Below are positions 39,125 to 49,598 of a DNA stretch of 64,000 bases, piece after piece (position 1 is the first letter of the stretch; the number at the start of each line of letters is the position of its first letter). The notes under the pieces are model-generated. The model searched no databases. It had not been told where the DNA came from and saw only the letters and a program-made list of their open reading frames with translations. The DNA lies in NCBI GenBank assembly GCA_019914945.1, contig CM034112.1, forward strand, positions 1,263,001-1,327,000, given 5' to 3'. The position numbers were made by a program, and so were the translations under genes. The stretch comes from Typha latifolia (taxonomy: Eukaryota > Streptophyta > Magnoliopsida > Poales > Typhaceae).

Positions 39125-40750
39125 TTAATTAATAATAGGGTCTTTGATGCAAATAAATTCATGCATTCGGGTTTATTACGAGAAACCTCCTCCATTATAT
39201 ACATCTACCACCATACTCTTCTTTTAGGGTATAATTACAAAAATCAGCCATATATAAGACAACAAAATTAATTAATTGGTGGGTGATGGTCTCGCAGCTG
39301 CCGTGGTGATAGTGAGCGACCTGATCCCGGCGAAAGGCTGGCCTAATGCTAGACTAGTGGCTGAGATGCAGGATCTCGCCTTCGAAATCACCATGGCCTT
39401 GAATATACCAACCACAGAGCCGGACAAATGGATTTGGTGACCGCACCGGGAAGGCGAGCCACGAGCCAAAGCCATCTACACCTACCTTCAGCCCTGCCGT
39501 CAGCCTAGATGGCAAGGATGGCAAGTGCTTGTGGCAGCTCCGTTGGCGCCGAGAGTTCGCATGTTTACATGGAAGTTCTGCTGGGGCAGATTGCCCACTC
39601 GGGCTTATCTGCATGTGCTCCGAATCGAGCCTAACGAGAACTACACCTTGTGTGGCATCCATCCGAAAACCATATACCACCTTTTTTTTTCTCATGCAAA
39701 TACGTGTTGGAGGTGTGGGCCCAAATGGCAAGTGAACAGGGCTGGACATCCAACGAAGGGCGCCATGTAGGACCGAATTGGCTCTGTTAGGAATGGGATA
39801 GGGACCGAGCAAAGGATACTGCATGCAAGGCATCGCAGCAACCTTTTGGACGGTGTGGAAATAATGGAATGCTAGGGTCTTCCGGGGAGACAACGACCAG
39901 GCGAGAATGGTGGTGCGCAAAGCGGTGCAACTTGCACGGGACTACGCCAAGCCAACCTAGTCGAAGACCAAGATGACCAGGCCAAGGAAAGAATGTAGAT
40001 GGTTGACCCCACCCCCGGCTGGATCAAGGTGAACGCGGACGACGCCTACTCGCCGAGCAACTATCAAGCGGGAGCTGGAGCTGTGCTCAGGTCAACGAAA
40101 GGCGCACTCCTGAAAGTCGCTTAAGAGCCCACGCCAGGGAACTCGGCACTACTAGCCGAAAGCAGGGCTGTACTGCTCAGGCTGACCCTGGCTAGGGAAC
40201 AAGGATCGGTGGAGGTAGAGACAGATTCACTAGATCATGAAGGTAGAGCTCGGCTGTCCGTGGAAACTTCGAAATCTAGTTGCTGAGTGCAAATCCTTGC
40301 TTTGCTCTTTTCCAAATTATTAACTCACCCATGTACCTTAACCCTAGCTAAATCCAGCACATATTTCAACAAAAAAATTAATTAATTAAAGGGTCTTTTT
40401 CGCAAATAAACTCACATATTTCGGGTTTATTATGAAAAACCTCCTCGACTCTAGTGATTTACATCTCCACCTTTTTTACGGGTATATTTACAAAAAACAA
40501 CCGTTAGAGAAATAAGTAAAATAAAGGAATAAAAGGGTCTCTTTTGCAGATAAACTCATTTATTTTCGGGTTTATTACAAAAGACTTCCTCCACTATTCT
40601 TTAACGGGTATATTTACAAAAGCAACCGTATGAAACTATGAAAGACGAGAAAAGAAATAAACAAACAAATTAATAAAAGGGTCGCTTTTGCAAATAAACT
40701 CATATTCGGGTTTATTTACATGGAGGCTCCTCCATTTTATATATTTACAA
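39125..40750. repeat. Tandem array of about four diverged 120-140-bp units, interrupted by a LINE
   Basis: Each unit has the same order: GGGTCT, then GCAAATAAACTCA, then TTCGGGTTTATTA, then CCTCCTCCA, then GGGTATATTTACAAAA. Units start near 39137, 40390, 40536 and 40679. Removing the insertion at 39278-40376 makes the first and second unit adjacent. The array fills most of the spacer between MutS2 and the next gene. Confidence 0.75.
39278..40376 (+). mobile_element. 5'-truncated, degenerate LINE (zf-RVT and RNase H remnants)
   Basis: About 1.1 kb, flanked by the 11-bp direct repeat ATTAATTAATT (39267-39277 and 40377-40387), with an A-rich 3' end (CAACAAAAAA). At 39543-39720 one frame reads APRVRMFTWKFCWGRLPTRA and later YTLCGIHPKTIYHLFFSH, the zinc-binding domain that follows plant LINE reverse transcriptases. 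At about 40020-40235 another reads WIKVNADDAYSPSNYQAGAG and later LLAESRAVLLRLTLA, an RNase H domain, broken by an in-frame stop near 40122. The reverse transcriptase itself is missing, as expected for 5' truncation. Dead copy. Confidence 0.85.
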
Positions 40751-41058
40751 AAACTACCATATGTAATCAGAATATTCTATTTGTTTTTACTGCGTATCTT
40801 CTGACTGGACCCGAGTACCTGCAAAAGCGCATGCGATGCTCGTGCCGGATCTCGTTTCTTTCGGGTTTTGGGACCCAAACCCGTCTATTTATATTCCTCA
40901 TGGTAACTAATATACGGTTCAGCCGCATTTGAGATTTCTCCCTCTCTCGCTCTCCTCCCACGAGCGAGCCGATCCGAATCCCTTCTTGGAGCTAAGGTCG
41001 AGGGCGAGGGGGAGAATCCGATCGCTTGACGGCAGCGGCGGCGACATCGGAGGCGACG

Positions 41059-43986
41059 ATGTTTCTTGAGGACTGGACTCCCCCGTGCGGGAATCGCTGC
41101 ACCAAGAAATACGCCAACCTCATCCAAATCCCTTGTTAGTACTCTCTCTCTCTCTCTCTCTCTCTCTGGTCCTGGATTCTTGAAGTGATTTGGGTTATCG
41201 TAGGGAGAGTCTTCTGCAAGAAAGGATGCGATACGGATGGGGAGACTTGGGAAGAATGTAAGCATCTTAATCGTACTTTACATGATTCTTCTAGTTCTTC
41301 CTGTGTTCGTGAAATTTCTGGTGCTTATATATTTCCATATAAAGAGTACATTCGTCTGAATGTTGTCATACTTAATATATCCTGGACACGTAAGATCAAG
41401 AATGAGAGGATGATGCCCCTTTCTCTAGAATACGTATGTTTTCCTTAAAGAACTTAGTAGATGAATTTTTCTTTTGGGAATATTAGAAACAACAGGATTT
41501 AGTATAAATAGATCTTTCTTCATGTAACTAGTTTACTACTCAAAGCCAGATTTGCGTTAAATGGAGCGCTTGCGTTTTCAAGGAGAAGAGTATAAAATGA
41601 AGTAAGAGAAGAGCATTATTTGGATATGGTTTTTATTCTTGCCTTCTAAAAGTGGCCCTTTCTACTTTAGCTCTGACTTTATAATAACTTGCAAGAGATT
41701 ATCTACTATATATTTCTGTTACTTTTGTATTTTGATAATTACTCTTTTTCTGAATCTCCAGGTATTAGTGAATGCAACGAGATATGCTATAAAGATCCTG
41801 TTTTGAAGGACCGTGAATGGAGTGCATACATTGATAGGTCTCCAGGAGAGGATAGTTATTCGTTGGTGAGTCGGTCTATTTCTTTTTCGTGGATATAGAA
41901 TCTCATATTTTTAATGAAAATTCTTAACTTTGTTAAATTTGTATGCTACACTATTTGAGCAAGAAAAAGTTGGATCGGTAAAAAGTATTAAATATGGGTG
42001 CGCATAACATGTTTGGACATCAATGGGTTCACTATTACATGTCTGTTTTACTCTTCAGTAATTTATTGTATCTTACTTTATGATGCTCAGATACCAGTTT
42101 GCATGTCGTTAACATCATGCTCACTTTTGACCTGTTTGGAAGATAAATAAATTGTCCTATTAGTCCCTTTGTATAGTGGATTTCCACATCTTGTTCCTTA
42201 ACTTTAGCTTAGAAATATATGCGACAATTCTTGTACCAAAAATAGTCTCCATTCTGTTTTAGGCACTGCATATTCTTCATAAAACGGTTAAGAGGCTATG
42301 TCAAATATATTCATTTGCATGTATCTTTACAAATGATTTTTACCAATTATTTTTTTAGTTTTCTCTTCTTTCTCATTTTCCTTTTTCTTTTTCTTTGTTT
42401 TTTGGTATCACGAAAGTAGATGACGAAGTATTGGTATCTTCTCAATACTTTGTGAGAAATTTGTACTCCCACAAAGTTACAAGTTCAATTAATCAATCAA
42501 TCCTGCTATTAGGGTTCAGTAACGTGGACTATTTACATGAATCTACTTACATGGACTTGGTTAATGGTTACATTATGAAACTTTACGTTTCAGAATGTAA
42601 ATATGTATAGAAAAGTGAACTATGTCGATAAGGGGTAGCTGCAACCATAAAAACTGAAACTCAAGTAAAACTGCTTTGAGAATGAAGCTCAGAAAGAGAA
42701 AGAGTTGACATAAATTAAATCAAAGAAATTTGAGTTGCATTGACCTAGCATTGCATTTAAACTTTTAAAGTACCTAAGCTTGATATTTTGATTGATTAAA
42801 TGCAAAGCCAGTTGTGGGCTGGAAATGAAAAGTTAAGCATGTTTGTACATTAATGACGCAGTCGTTGTGGTTTTGTCTTCTTATTCGCTCGGTTGTTATT
42901 GAAGTGATTTATGACTGGTTTGAAATACATCAGAAATTTAATTTTGGAATATCTGTGTGCTTACATGTCCTACCGATTTAGTACTTACTCTCTTGTCATT
43001 AGATAGAACACGTGGCTGCATTATTGCCAGTTTTTCTTCATATGGAATTGTGGTTACTGAAGTAGGCTCTATCTATTTCTAGAGTGGCCAATATAACTTC
43101 TGCATTTAATATCCGTCATCTTTTGGTGCCACAATAGAAGTTCATCTTTATCTCCTAGGGATGATAATAAGATCTTGCGTCTAGTTCCGAGTATAGTGAA
43201 TTTCTTATATTAACAATCAATGATCCTGATATTACTACTTTAATCCTTTGTACTAATCGATTGTCTTTTTTATGCAGGAATGCTTTCATGCTTGTGTTTC
43301 TGGCTGTGGTTTTAAGGTTAGATTTTTCACTTAAGCTTGGAATGCCTTCTCTCTTGAAGAAGTTTTAAAAGTAGCAAAAGGAAAGAAAATTCTTCTGTTA
43401 GTAACTTGATTTCTTAGTGCAATCAAATGAAATATATACTTGGAAACATGGTTATGTGCACAAGTCTTGAGTTATAAGATCCTCTATTCTTTTATGTATA
43501 CTCACAAGTAGCAAATATTGTTATTGTGACATGAACTTAAATTATTCATGGTTAATTTAAAGCAATGAAACTTTGGCATTCCATTAAGATTTTAATCCCT
43601 TTAGTGCATTTTCACTTGTCATAATTGGAGGATATATTATTATATACTATACTTATTTCTCTAGTTCCTATCCAAGCTTGAAATTTTAATATTTAAGAGC
43701 TTGGTACGTGTCTAAAGTGACAGATGGGTAACTGACTTGTGGATGTCTTGCCATGTTTTTTCTTTTCTGTTTGTTTGTTTGTAGGAGGCTATTTGTCTAG
43801 ATAATTTTGTCATTCCAGAGTTCTTAAATTTGTTTGTTTCGCAATATGCAGTTTGATATCCCTGCAGAGAAAGTTGAGCAGGTTAAACCGAACCGGCCGC
43901 CTAGGCCACCCCCTGTGAGCAAACCAGCACCATTGCATCCAAAGCCCATTACTGATACTGATGACCTACCAAGCACTTCAGCATAG
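41059..43986 (+). CDS. Cysteine-patterned small protein with Pro-rich tail, 135 aa, unrecognised
   Basis: Five exons: 41059-41134, 41204-41257, 41762-41865, 43278-43316, 43852-43986, phases agreeing. Ten cysteines all occur in CX3C steps: C10-C14, C30-C34, C44-C48-C52 and C80-C84-C88, in WEECISECNEIC and LECFHACVSGCGFKF contexts. No signal peptide or membrane helix. The last 40 residues are Pro-rich (NRPPRPPPVSKPAPLHPKP) and probably disordered. I believe it is a conserved plant gene because the introns are clean and the exons GC-poor but codon-like, but I do not recognise the family. The CX3C pattern recalls small intermembrane-space proteins (twin CX3C/CX9C), though the exact spacing is not that of a known class; metal binding or disulfide hairpins are possible. 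The 5' leader follows the tandem array at 39125-40750. Confidence 0.75.
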
Positions 43987-44466
43987 AGTTACCATTGTAT
44001 TGCTCATACTTCATTCAGAGGAAGCATAATGGTGTTCAGTCAATCAGTTTTTTTTCCTACAGAGAACACCCATACTGGCCTATATTTTGTTTAGTCCAAG
44101 CTTCCACACTTTTTGCTAACTCAAGTTTACACCACTGGTTGACCAAGGGGTTCCAGATTGTAGCATAAATTAAGCCTACATTAGATTTTTATTGTACTTG
44201 TTTGTGAATGGCATATCAACTTCCTTCCTTTCACTGGTAAAATGAAGAACAGGCTAAGCAACCTACATGAGCTTCTGTTATGTATTCTCGTAAATGAAGT
44301 ATCAAGGAAGATAAAATATTTTTATCGTTTGCCTTCCTTTGCCTGGTATTATTGGTTATAATGCATCATAATGCATTTAGATGCATGTTAGTGTTACAAA
44401 AGAGCAATGCTTCCCTTATAATATAAGGATAATTATACTTAGCTTATCTGAACTATCACTATTTTG

Positions 44467-44506
<40 letters not shown>

Positions 44507-45447
44507 TTATTCACATGGATACTTGAATTAAGAAAAATATTCCTATGAAATAATCAACTATGAAAAACTATATAGACTATTAAAAATAAGTATTTTCTTC
44601 CATGTCATAAAAAAAATTCAAGGGGTGTATATGAATAATGATAATAGTAGGGAGGCTTAGTGTAATTAACTATATAATATATTGGCGGAGAGTATATTCA
44701 TCCTACTGAAGATAAAACTGTACTGCTGACGAGTGTGAATTAATATATCTTAGTGTCTAGAGCATTGCAACGTGATCAGGTTGCAACTCCATGGAAGCAT
44801 ACTAAGCAACATGGAGAAACCTGTATACGTTTACCATGGATATTTAAAGCATCCCAGTGATATGACGGACCCTGATGGCATGACAGAGTCAAGTGTAAGG
44901 AATGTTTTTTTTTCTCAATTTTATAAATATTACTACACCAAAGCAAGAGTAACAATTGTTGATGTAAGTTCGTGAATAATGTTTCCTTGCAGGCTTGATC
45001 ATCCTGCATGATACCTCTAGATTTAAGATGCCATTTGCACACAACATAAGCCAAGGCTGGAATTAAAGCCTCAAAACAATTTAATTCACAATAATAAAAA
45101 AACCTTCTAAATATATGACATTTTGAAAATTTGGATGGACAAAACTCTCATATGATGATCGTACAATGGAAAATAACTTTTAAATTATAAATTTCCTTCT
45201 TGTTGATACTCCATGAACAAAGCAATGCACAGATAACTGGTGAATGTGCCGTTGAACTGGCGCTAACTCTGCACCGTGGTTAGGGATGAAGGAATCGGTT
45301 CTTGTTTGAATGATCAATACAGCAGCCCAGGGACAGGAGCCATCTACAGCATCTGCAATAAGAGAATCAGACAAATCATAATTATATTGTCGTAGCAACG
45401 AGAAAAATAAAGAAAGTCTGAATTAGAATATATGTAGACCAAACCTT
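43987..45447. other. Convergent spacer between the Cys-patterned gene and bystin
   Basis: 3' UTR sequences, a (TA)n run (44466-44489) followed by a T tract of about 20, and no recognisable gene. The ORFs in it (for example minus 45180-45398) have no supporting features. Confidence 0.5.
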
Positions 45448-48400
45448 TTAATCCTCCTCCATCGGAACTTCTGGGAAGTCCCATCGATCTTCCTCAATTG
45501 GTTTGTTGATCACCGAAATAGGTGAAGGTAAGGCAGGCCCGTTAAGGAAACGAGTTGTGCCGATAATTCATTCAAAGGAACAGTTTAATATGGTAGGTGG
45601 AGAGCAAAAATCCAAACTATACCTTTCCATAAACAAAAAAGAAAAGAAAAAAGAATGACGACTAAAAATTGTAGAGAACAAGAATCTAAAGAGAAAAAAA
45701 AAACAATGTTATAATTGTAAGCAAAGATTTTCAGGTAAAAGGTAATCCCCAACAGATTATGTAAGAGTATTTTCATCAAGGATATCAATTAACATGAGAT
45801 CGTCATCCTTCTCGCCCCGGTTGCGGCTGTTTTTAAGTTCTCTACGAATTTCAGGAGTAACCTATTCAGAGACAAAGATAGATCACATCATCAGATAATT
45901 CAGCTAGCTTTTCTCTAATTGCACTTTTTGCTTTATATCTTTTAACCAAAGTATAGTCATACCAAATAATGTTTCTGGTATTGCATTAAATTATCAAGAG
46001 CATCCTTATCCTTCTTCTCCAGTTCATTCTTGTACCTGCCATGGATTAACAATAAATGCATCAAGAGTAAGAGGATTGTCAACATTCATGATATGCCCTT
46101 TAATTGATAACATAGTTGAAAAAAAGAAAATAGATTCTATATTAAGACTACAATAGCAACTTTTCATCTAAATGCATCTGGATCCACAGAGAATGTTTGG
46201 GAAATAAAAATCCATGGAGAATACCACTTTATAGAAAAGGAAAAGTGCTTTTTGCCGCTACTTTGTTTCCATGTAGAATTCTTCCCCCCAAAGGAAAGTA
46301 TTTTTCCAGTTCTTGGACCCACATAAAATATGAAATTAATAACACCTTATACAGACTACAGGAGAAGTCAATTTCTTTATTGGGACATACAGCATTAGTT
46401 TTCCACTTCTGAGGACTTTCGACAAAATGAAAAGTAAATGTTCTGCCAAGTCTGTAGAATAGACGATGCTCCCTTCAAGTTTTTTAAGTACTTCCACATG
46501 GAATCAGAGATACTAACATGATATCCAAGCTAAATCTTGAAGCCCTTGCCAATTAGTAGTAACATTGATAAGAGAACAAATCTTGACTACTAACCTTTGC
46601 ACAAAGGCAAGAAGTGATTGATGCCATATAACAGGCATGACCCTCCTATCCTCACGGAACCTCATGAAATGAGCAAGAACAGCATCAAGCACCCGGTAAG
46701 GCAATGCATATTTCTTGTCCAGAAACAGCTTGATGAAATAACTGCAATTACAAGGGATACAAAAAAGATCAAGCTCATTACAAAATAAAATACCATTACA
46801 TTATCTGCAGTACAGACAATAAATGTAATTCAGATTCAAATGTAGGATTAGGGTTTGAACTCTGAAAGACCACTGATCACAAATTATGGTTGAAAAGCAA
46901 CTTAGATGCATACATCCAAAATTTCAGGGATTAATCACCAAAATATTAAACAAGTCAAACTTCAAGGAATATTTAAGTGCTAATTATATGTCTTCAGCTC
47001 ATTTATGGAAGAAACAATTTGGATAAAAAAGCTCAGGGTATAAACTTCAAAACAAACTTGGTTACCTAGTAGTGCCACAATAATCCATGTCCGCCAGCTT
47101 CATAAGTGCTGCACTGTGGATCCACCAACAAATTGACATTTGTTACTTAGTTCCTCCAATCAACCCGAAGATTGGACTTAACAAAAAATGCTAGCAGATA
47201 GTACCTCGAATGAAGGGGAGGAATTGTGACTTTCTCAATAATGCTTCCAATAATAACTGCTTCCCGAAGAGTGCATGTCCCCGACTAGCAACCACAATAT
47301 AGATTTCATAAGAGCCTCGAAGAAAGAGAGGTATTGCTTCCACTAATTGAAGTATTCTATATTGATGTGATGCATAGGATCAAAGAAGCAAAAGGTACTT
47401 TCATGATAAAAGTTATAGTAGTGGCTTGACTAATGGTCCCGACATCCCGCACAAGTGATAATAAATACATATTCTATGTAAAAAGTGACCAGACAGAAAA
47501 TCAACATGGTGTTAATTGGTGAGAATAAAATCTTGCAACTTTTGTTTCTTCTGTCTGTTTAACCTGAAAAATGAGGATATGTCTCAAAATTGAAGATGTT
47601 TCCCAAAGCTAAATGACTAGCATAAGGGAATATTAGGGAACTTACGTAAATGAATAGCTACTTTGGTATCAATACAAAAATTAGTTATTTCTTCACCAAC
47701 TCTTCCGTGTTGCTACCTATACAAAATTTGACCAAAAAATCTAGAACATTCTGTTGTGTATGTCTGAATGTACATGGCTAAGCTGAAAAAACATGTAAAA
47801 GCACAAAGAAACATACAGGCAAAGTTAAAAAGAGTAAATTAGAACGGCACTTTGAGATCTTGAGATGAGGATTTAAATCTTCTTTAGTTATACCAATAAT
47901 ATGATTATGCCAGAGCATGCAACAGATACCTGGCATAGTGGTAGTAGAACTCCTTTGAAGAATGCAGCTGGCTTATATAGGGACTTTTTCAGTGACTGGT
48001 AGAGAGCAAAATGAAGTCTTTTATTTTTTCTGATGTCCTCCCTGACCCGTGGGAGTAGGACAAGATTGTAGAAACGTTGTGCTCTTTTTGCATTCATGTT
48101 TGAAGAGAATATTCTTGTTGCTTGATACATAGCGCTAGGGGACCAATTCTCTGGCTCTGTTAAATATAACACATCCTCCCAAAGTTCAAGTGCCGGAATG
48201 TGTTTAAATGCCTTTGGGATTTTGCCATTAGTGTATCGACGTAGCAACTTGCCAACCCTGCAGACATGAGATGTCACAAGCATCTAGTAAAACTAGGATG
48301 TTAGATATTCACAGTTGCAATCATTGAAAAGAGAAGACTCACATACCCCTTATATAGATCAATCACAGTACTATCCATTTTAGGAACTGGCCGTGCTTCT

Positions 48401-49278
48401 GCAATATACAGAAGGCAATATGATAGGACATCATCATTTTATAATAAGATCAGTCTATACCAACAAATAGCGATGTTTAATAAACTCAATTTTTTCACAG
48501 AATGTGCAGAAAGAAGAAAAAAATCGAGTCAACTATTAGGTTCTACAGGGACGCCTCAATTCACTGCATCACAAAACCTCAAAAAGATCAACAAAAGGAT
48601 AAAATCATAAAAACAAAAAACTAACCAGAAGTAACCTCGGCATCCTTCTCCTTAATTCTCTGAATAATGAGATCCGCTAATGTCTGCTGCGGGCCTGCGT
48701 CTTTAGGCATGAACGCCGCCAAAACCCTCTCGTCCTCCTCGTCAATCTCCAACTAAACAAAACAGCAATTATTACTAATCCTGTACCATAAGGAGATCAA
48801 AAAAGCAATCTTGGAATAAAGTCCGAGGTAAAAAACGCACCTCTCCACCATCATACTGGCTTTGGGTTTCGGAGAACCCATCGAATCCATCAAAGTCCTC
48901 CTCCTCCTCGTCACTCTCCGAGTGAACAGAGGGAGCATCGGATACAGCCGAGAATGAAGTCAGATTACCATCCTCAGTCTCTTGTTCAATTTCCTTCTGT
49001 TGTTTTATGGCTTCCCTCAGAATCTTGGAGCTGAGGTCCGAAGATATCTTCTGGAAAAAAAAAAAGGAGACGTCTTTGAAATCAGATGCAGAAGAGAGAG
49101 AAAGTGAGGTAAGTTTAGAGACAGATAGAGAGATTGCCTCCTCTTCGAATTGATGTTGCTTTGGGAGGCGAGACCGCTTCTTGGAGACGACGGAGTCGTC
49201 GGCGTCGAGGGCGGCGCGGCTGGAATTCTGCTTCTTTTGTGGCGGTGGCTGGGTTCCCTTCCTCTTCTTACCCGCCAT
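45448..49278 (-). CDS. ENP1: Bystin (ENP1), 40S ribosome-biogenesis factor
   Basis: Eleven exons (minus): 49278-48841, 48752-48626, 48398-48347, 48257-47930, 47284-47205, 47113-47066, 46741-46595, 46035-45963, 45861-45786, 45527-45448, giving 482 aa (ten coding segments listed; the last is joined by an AT-AC intron). The N-terminal third is basic then strongly acidic ([15 protein letters not shown]), as in the family. The conserved bystin domain includes [62 protein letters not shown] and [14 protein letters not shown] [11 protein letters not shown]. It ends [17 protein letters not shown], the usual bystin tail. Bystin/Enp1 is a nucleolar and cytoplasmic assembly factor required for 18S rRNA maturation and pre-40S export. 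The final intron (45785-45528) has minor-spliceosome signals. The gene is divergent from TFB2. Confidence 0.94.
45528..45785 (-). other. U12-type AT-AC intron in bystin
   Basis: On the minus strand the intron begins ATATCCTTGATG (consensus U12 donor ATATCCTT) and ends TTCCTTAACGGGCCTGCCTTAC. TTCCTTAAC is the consensus U12 branch site, about a dozen bases from the terminal AC. No AG acceptor in this interval gives an open frame to the conserved C-terminus; the AT-AC join restores the phase exactly. Confidence 0.9.
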
Positions 49279-49598
49279 TGGATCCTCTAAAGCGGGAAAC
49301 GCCGCAAGGAGGAGGAGAAGGAGCAGAGGAGGAGAAGGAGTGGGAGAAGGAGAGAGAAACCCTAGCGCGGCTTTTAATATTAAACCTACTTAAACCCAGA
49401 CCCAGGGCATAAAGTACCAATACGAAAAAAATAGGGTTCAAGTTGCAAATACGAATTAAGTTTGGACTCGGACCCCGAGAATAGCGAATTCGATAAGCTA
49501 CCAAATAATAGTTGCAAGAGAAGTTAAATTGGAGACTCAAAACCCTAATCCTCCCCGATCTCCTCCTTCCTTCCGATCGAAATTTGTAGTGGAGCAAG
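49279..49598. promoter_or_regulatory. 320-bp bidirectional promoter of bystin and TFB2
   Basis: Start codons of two divergent genes are 320 bp apart. Two telo-box-like motifs are visible on the plus strand: AAACCCTAGC (about 49357-49367) and AAAACCCTAATCC (about 49539-49551), motifs typical of growth and ribosome-biogenesis genes. No TATA box is obvious. Confidence 0.7.

Noticed and set aside
45180..45398. Minus-strand 72-codon ORF downstream of bystin
   Set aside because: Lies in the bystin 3' UTR region; no homology or structure recognised.
45757..45785. Bystin ending as ...[11 protein letters not shown] at the TAA at 45757-45759
   Set aside because: The reading continues into the intron: it loses the conserved [17 protein letters not shown] tail, which sits further along at 45448-45527 and joins in phase by an AT-AC splice.
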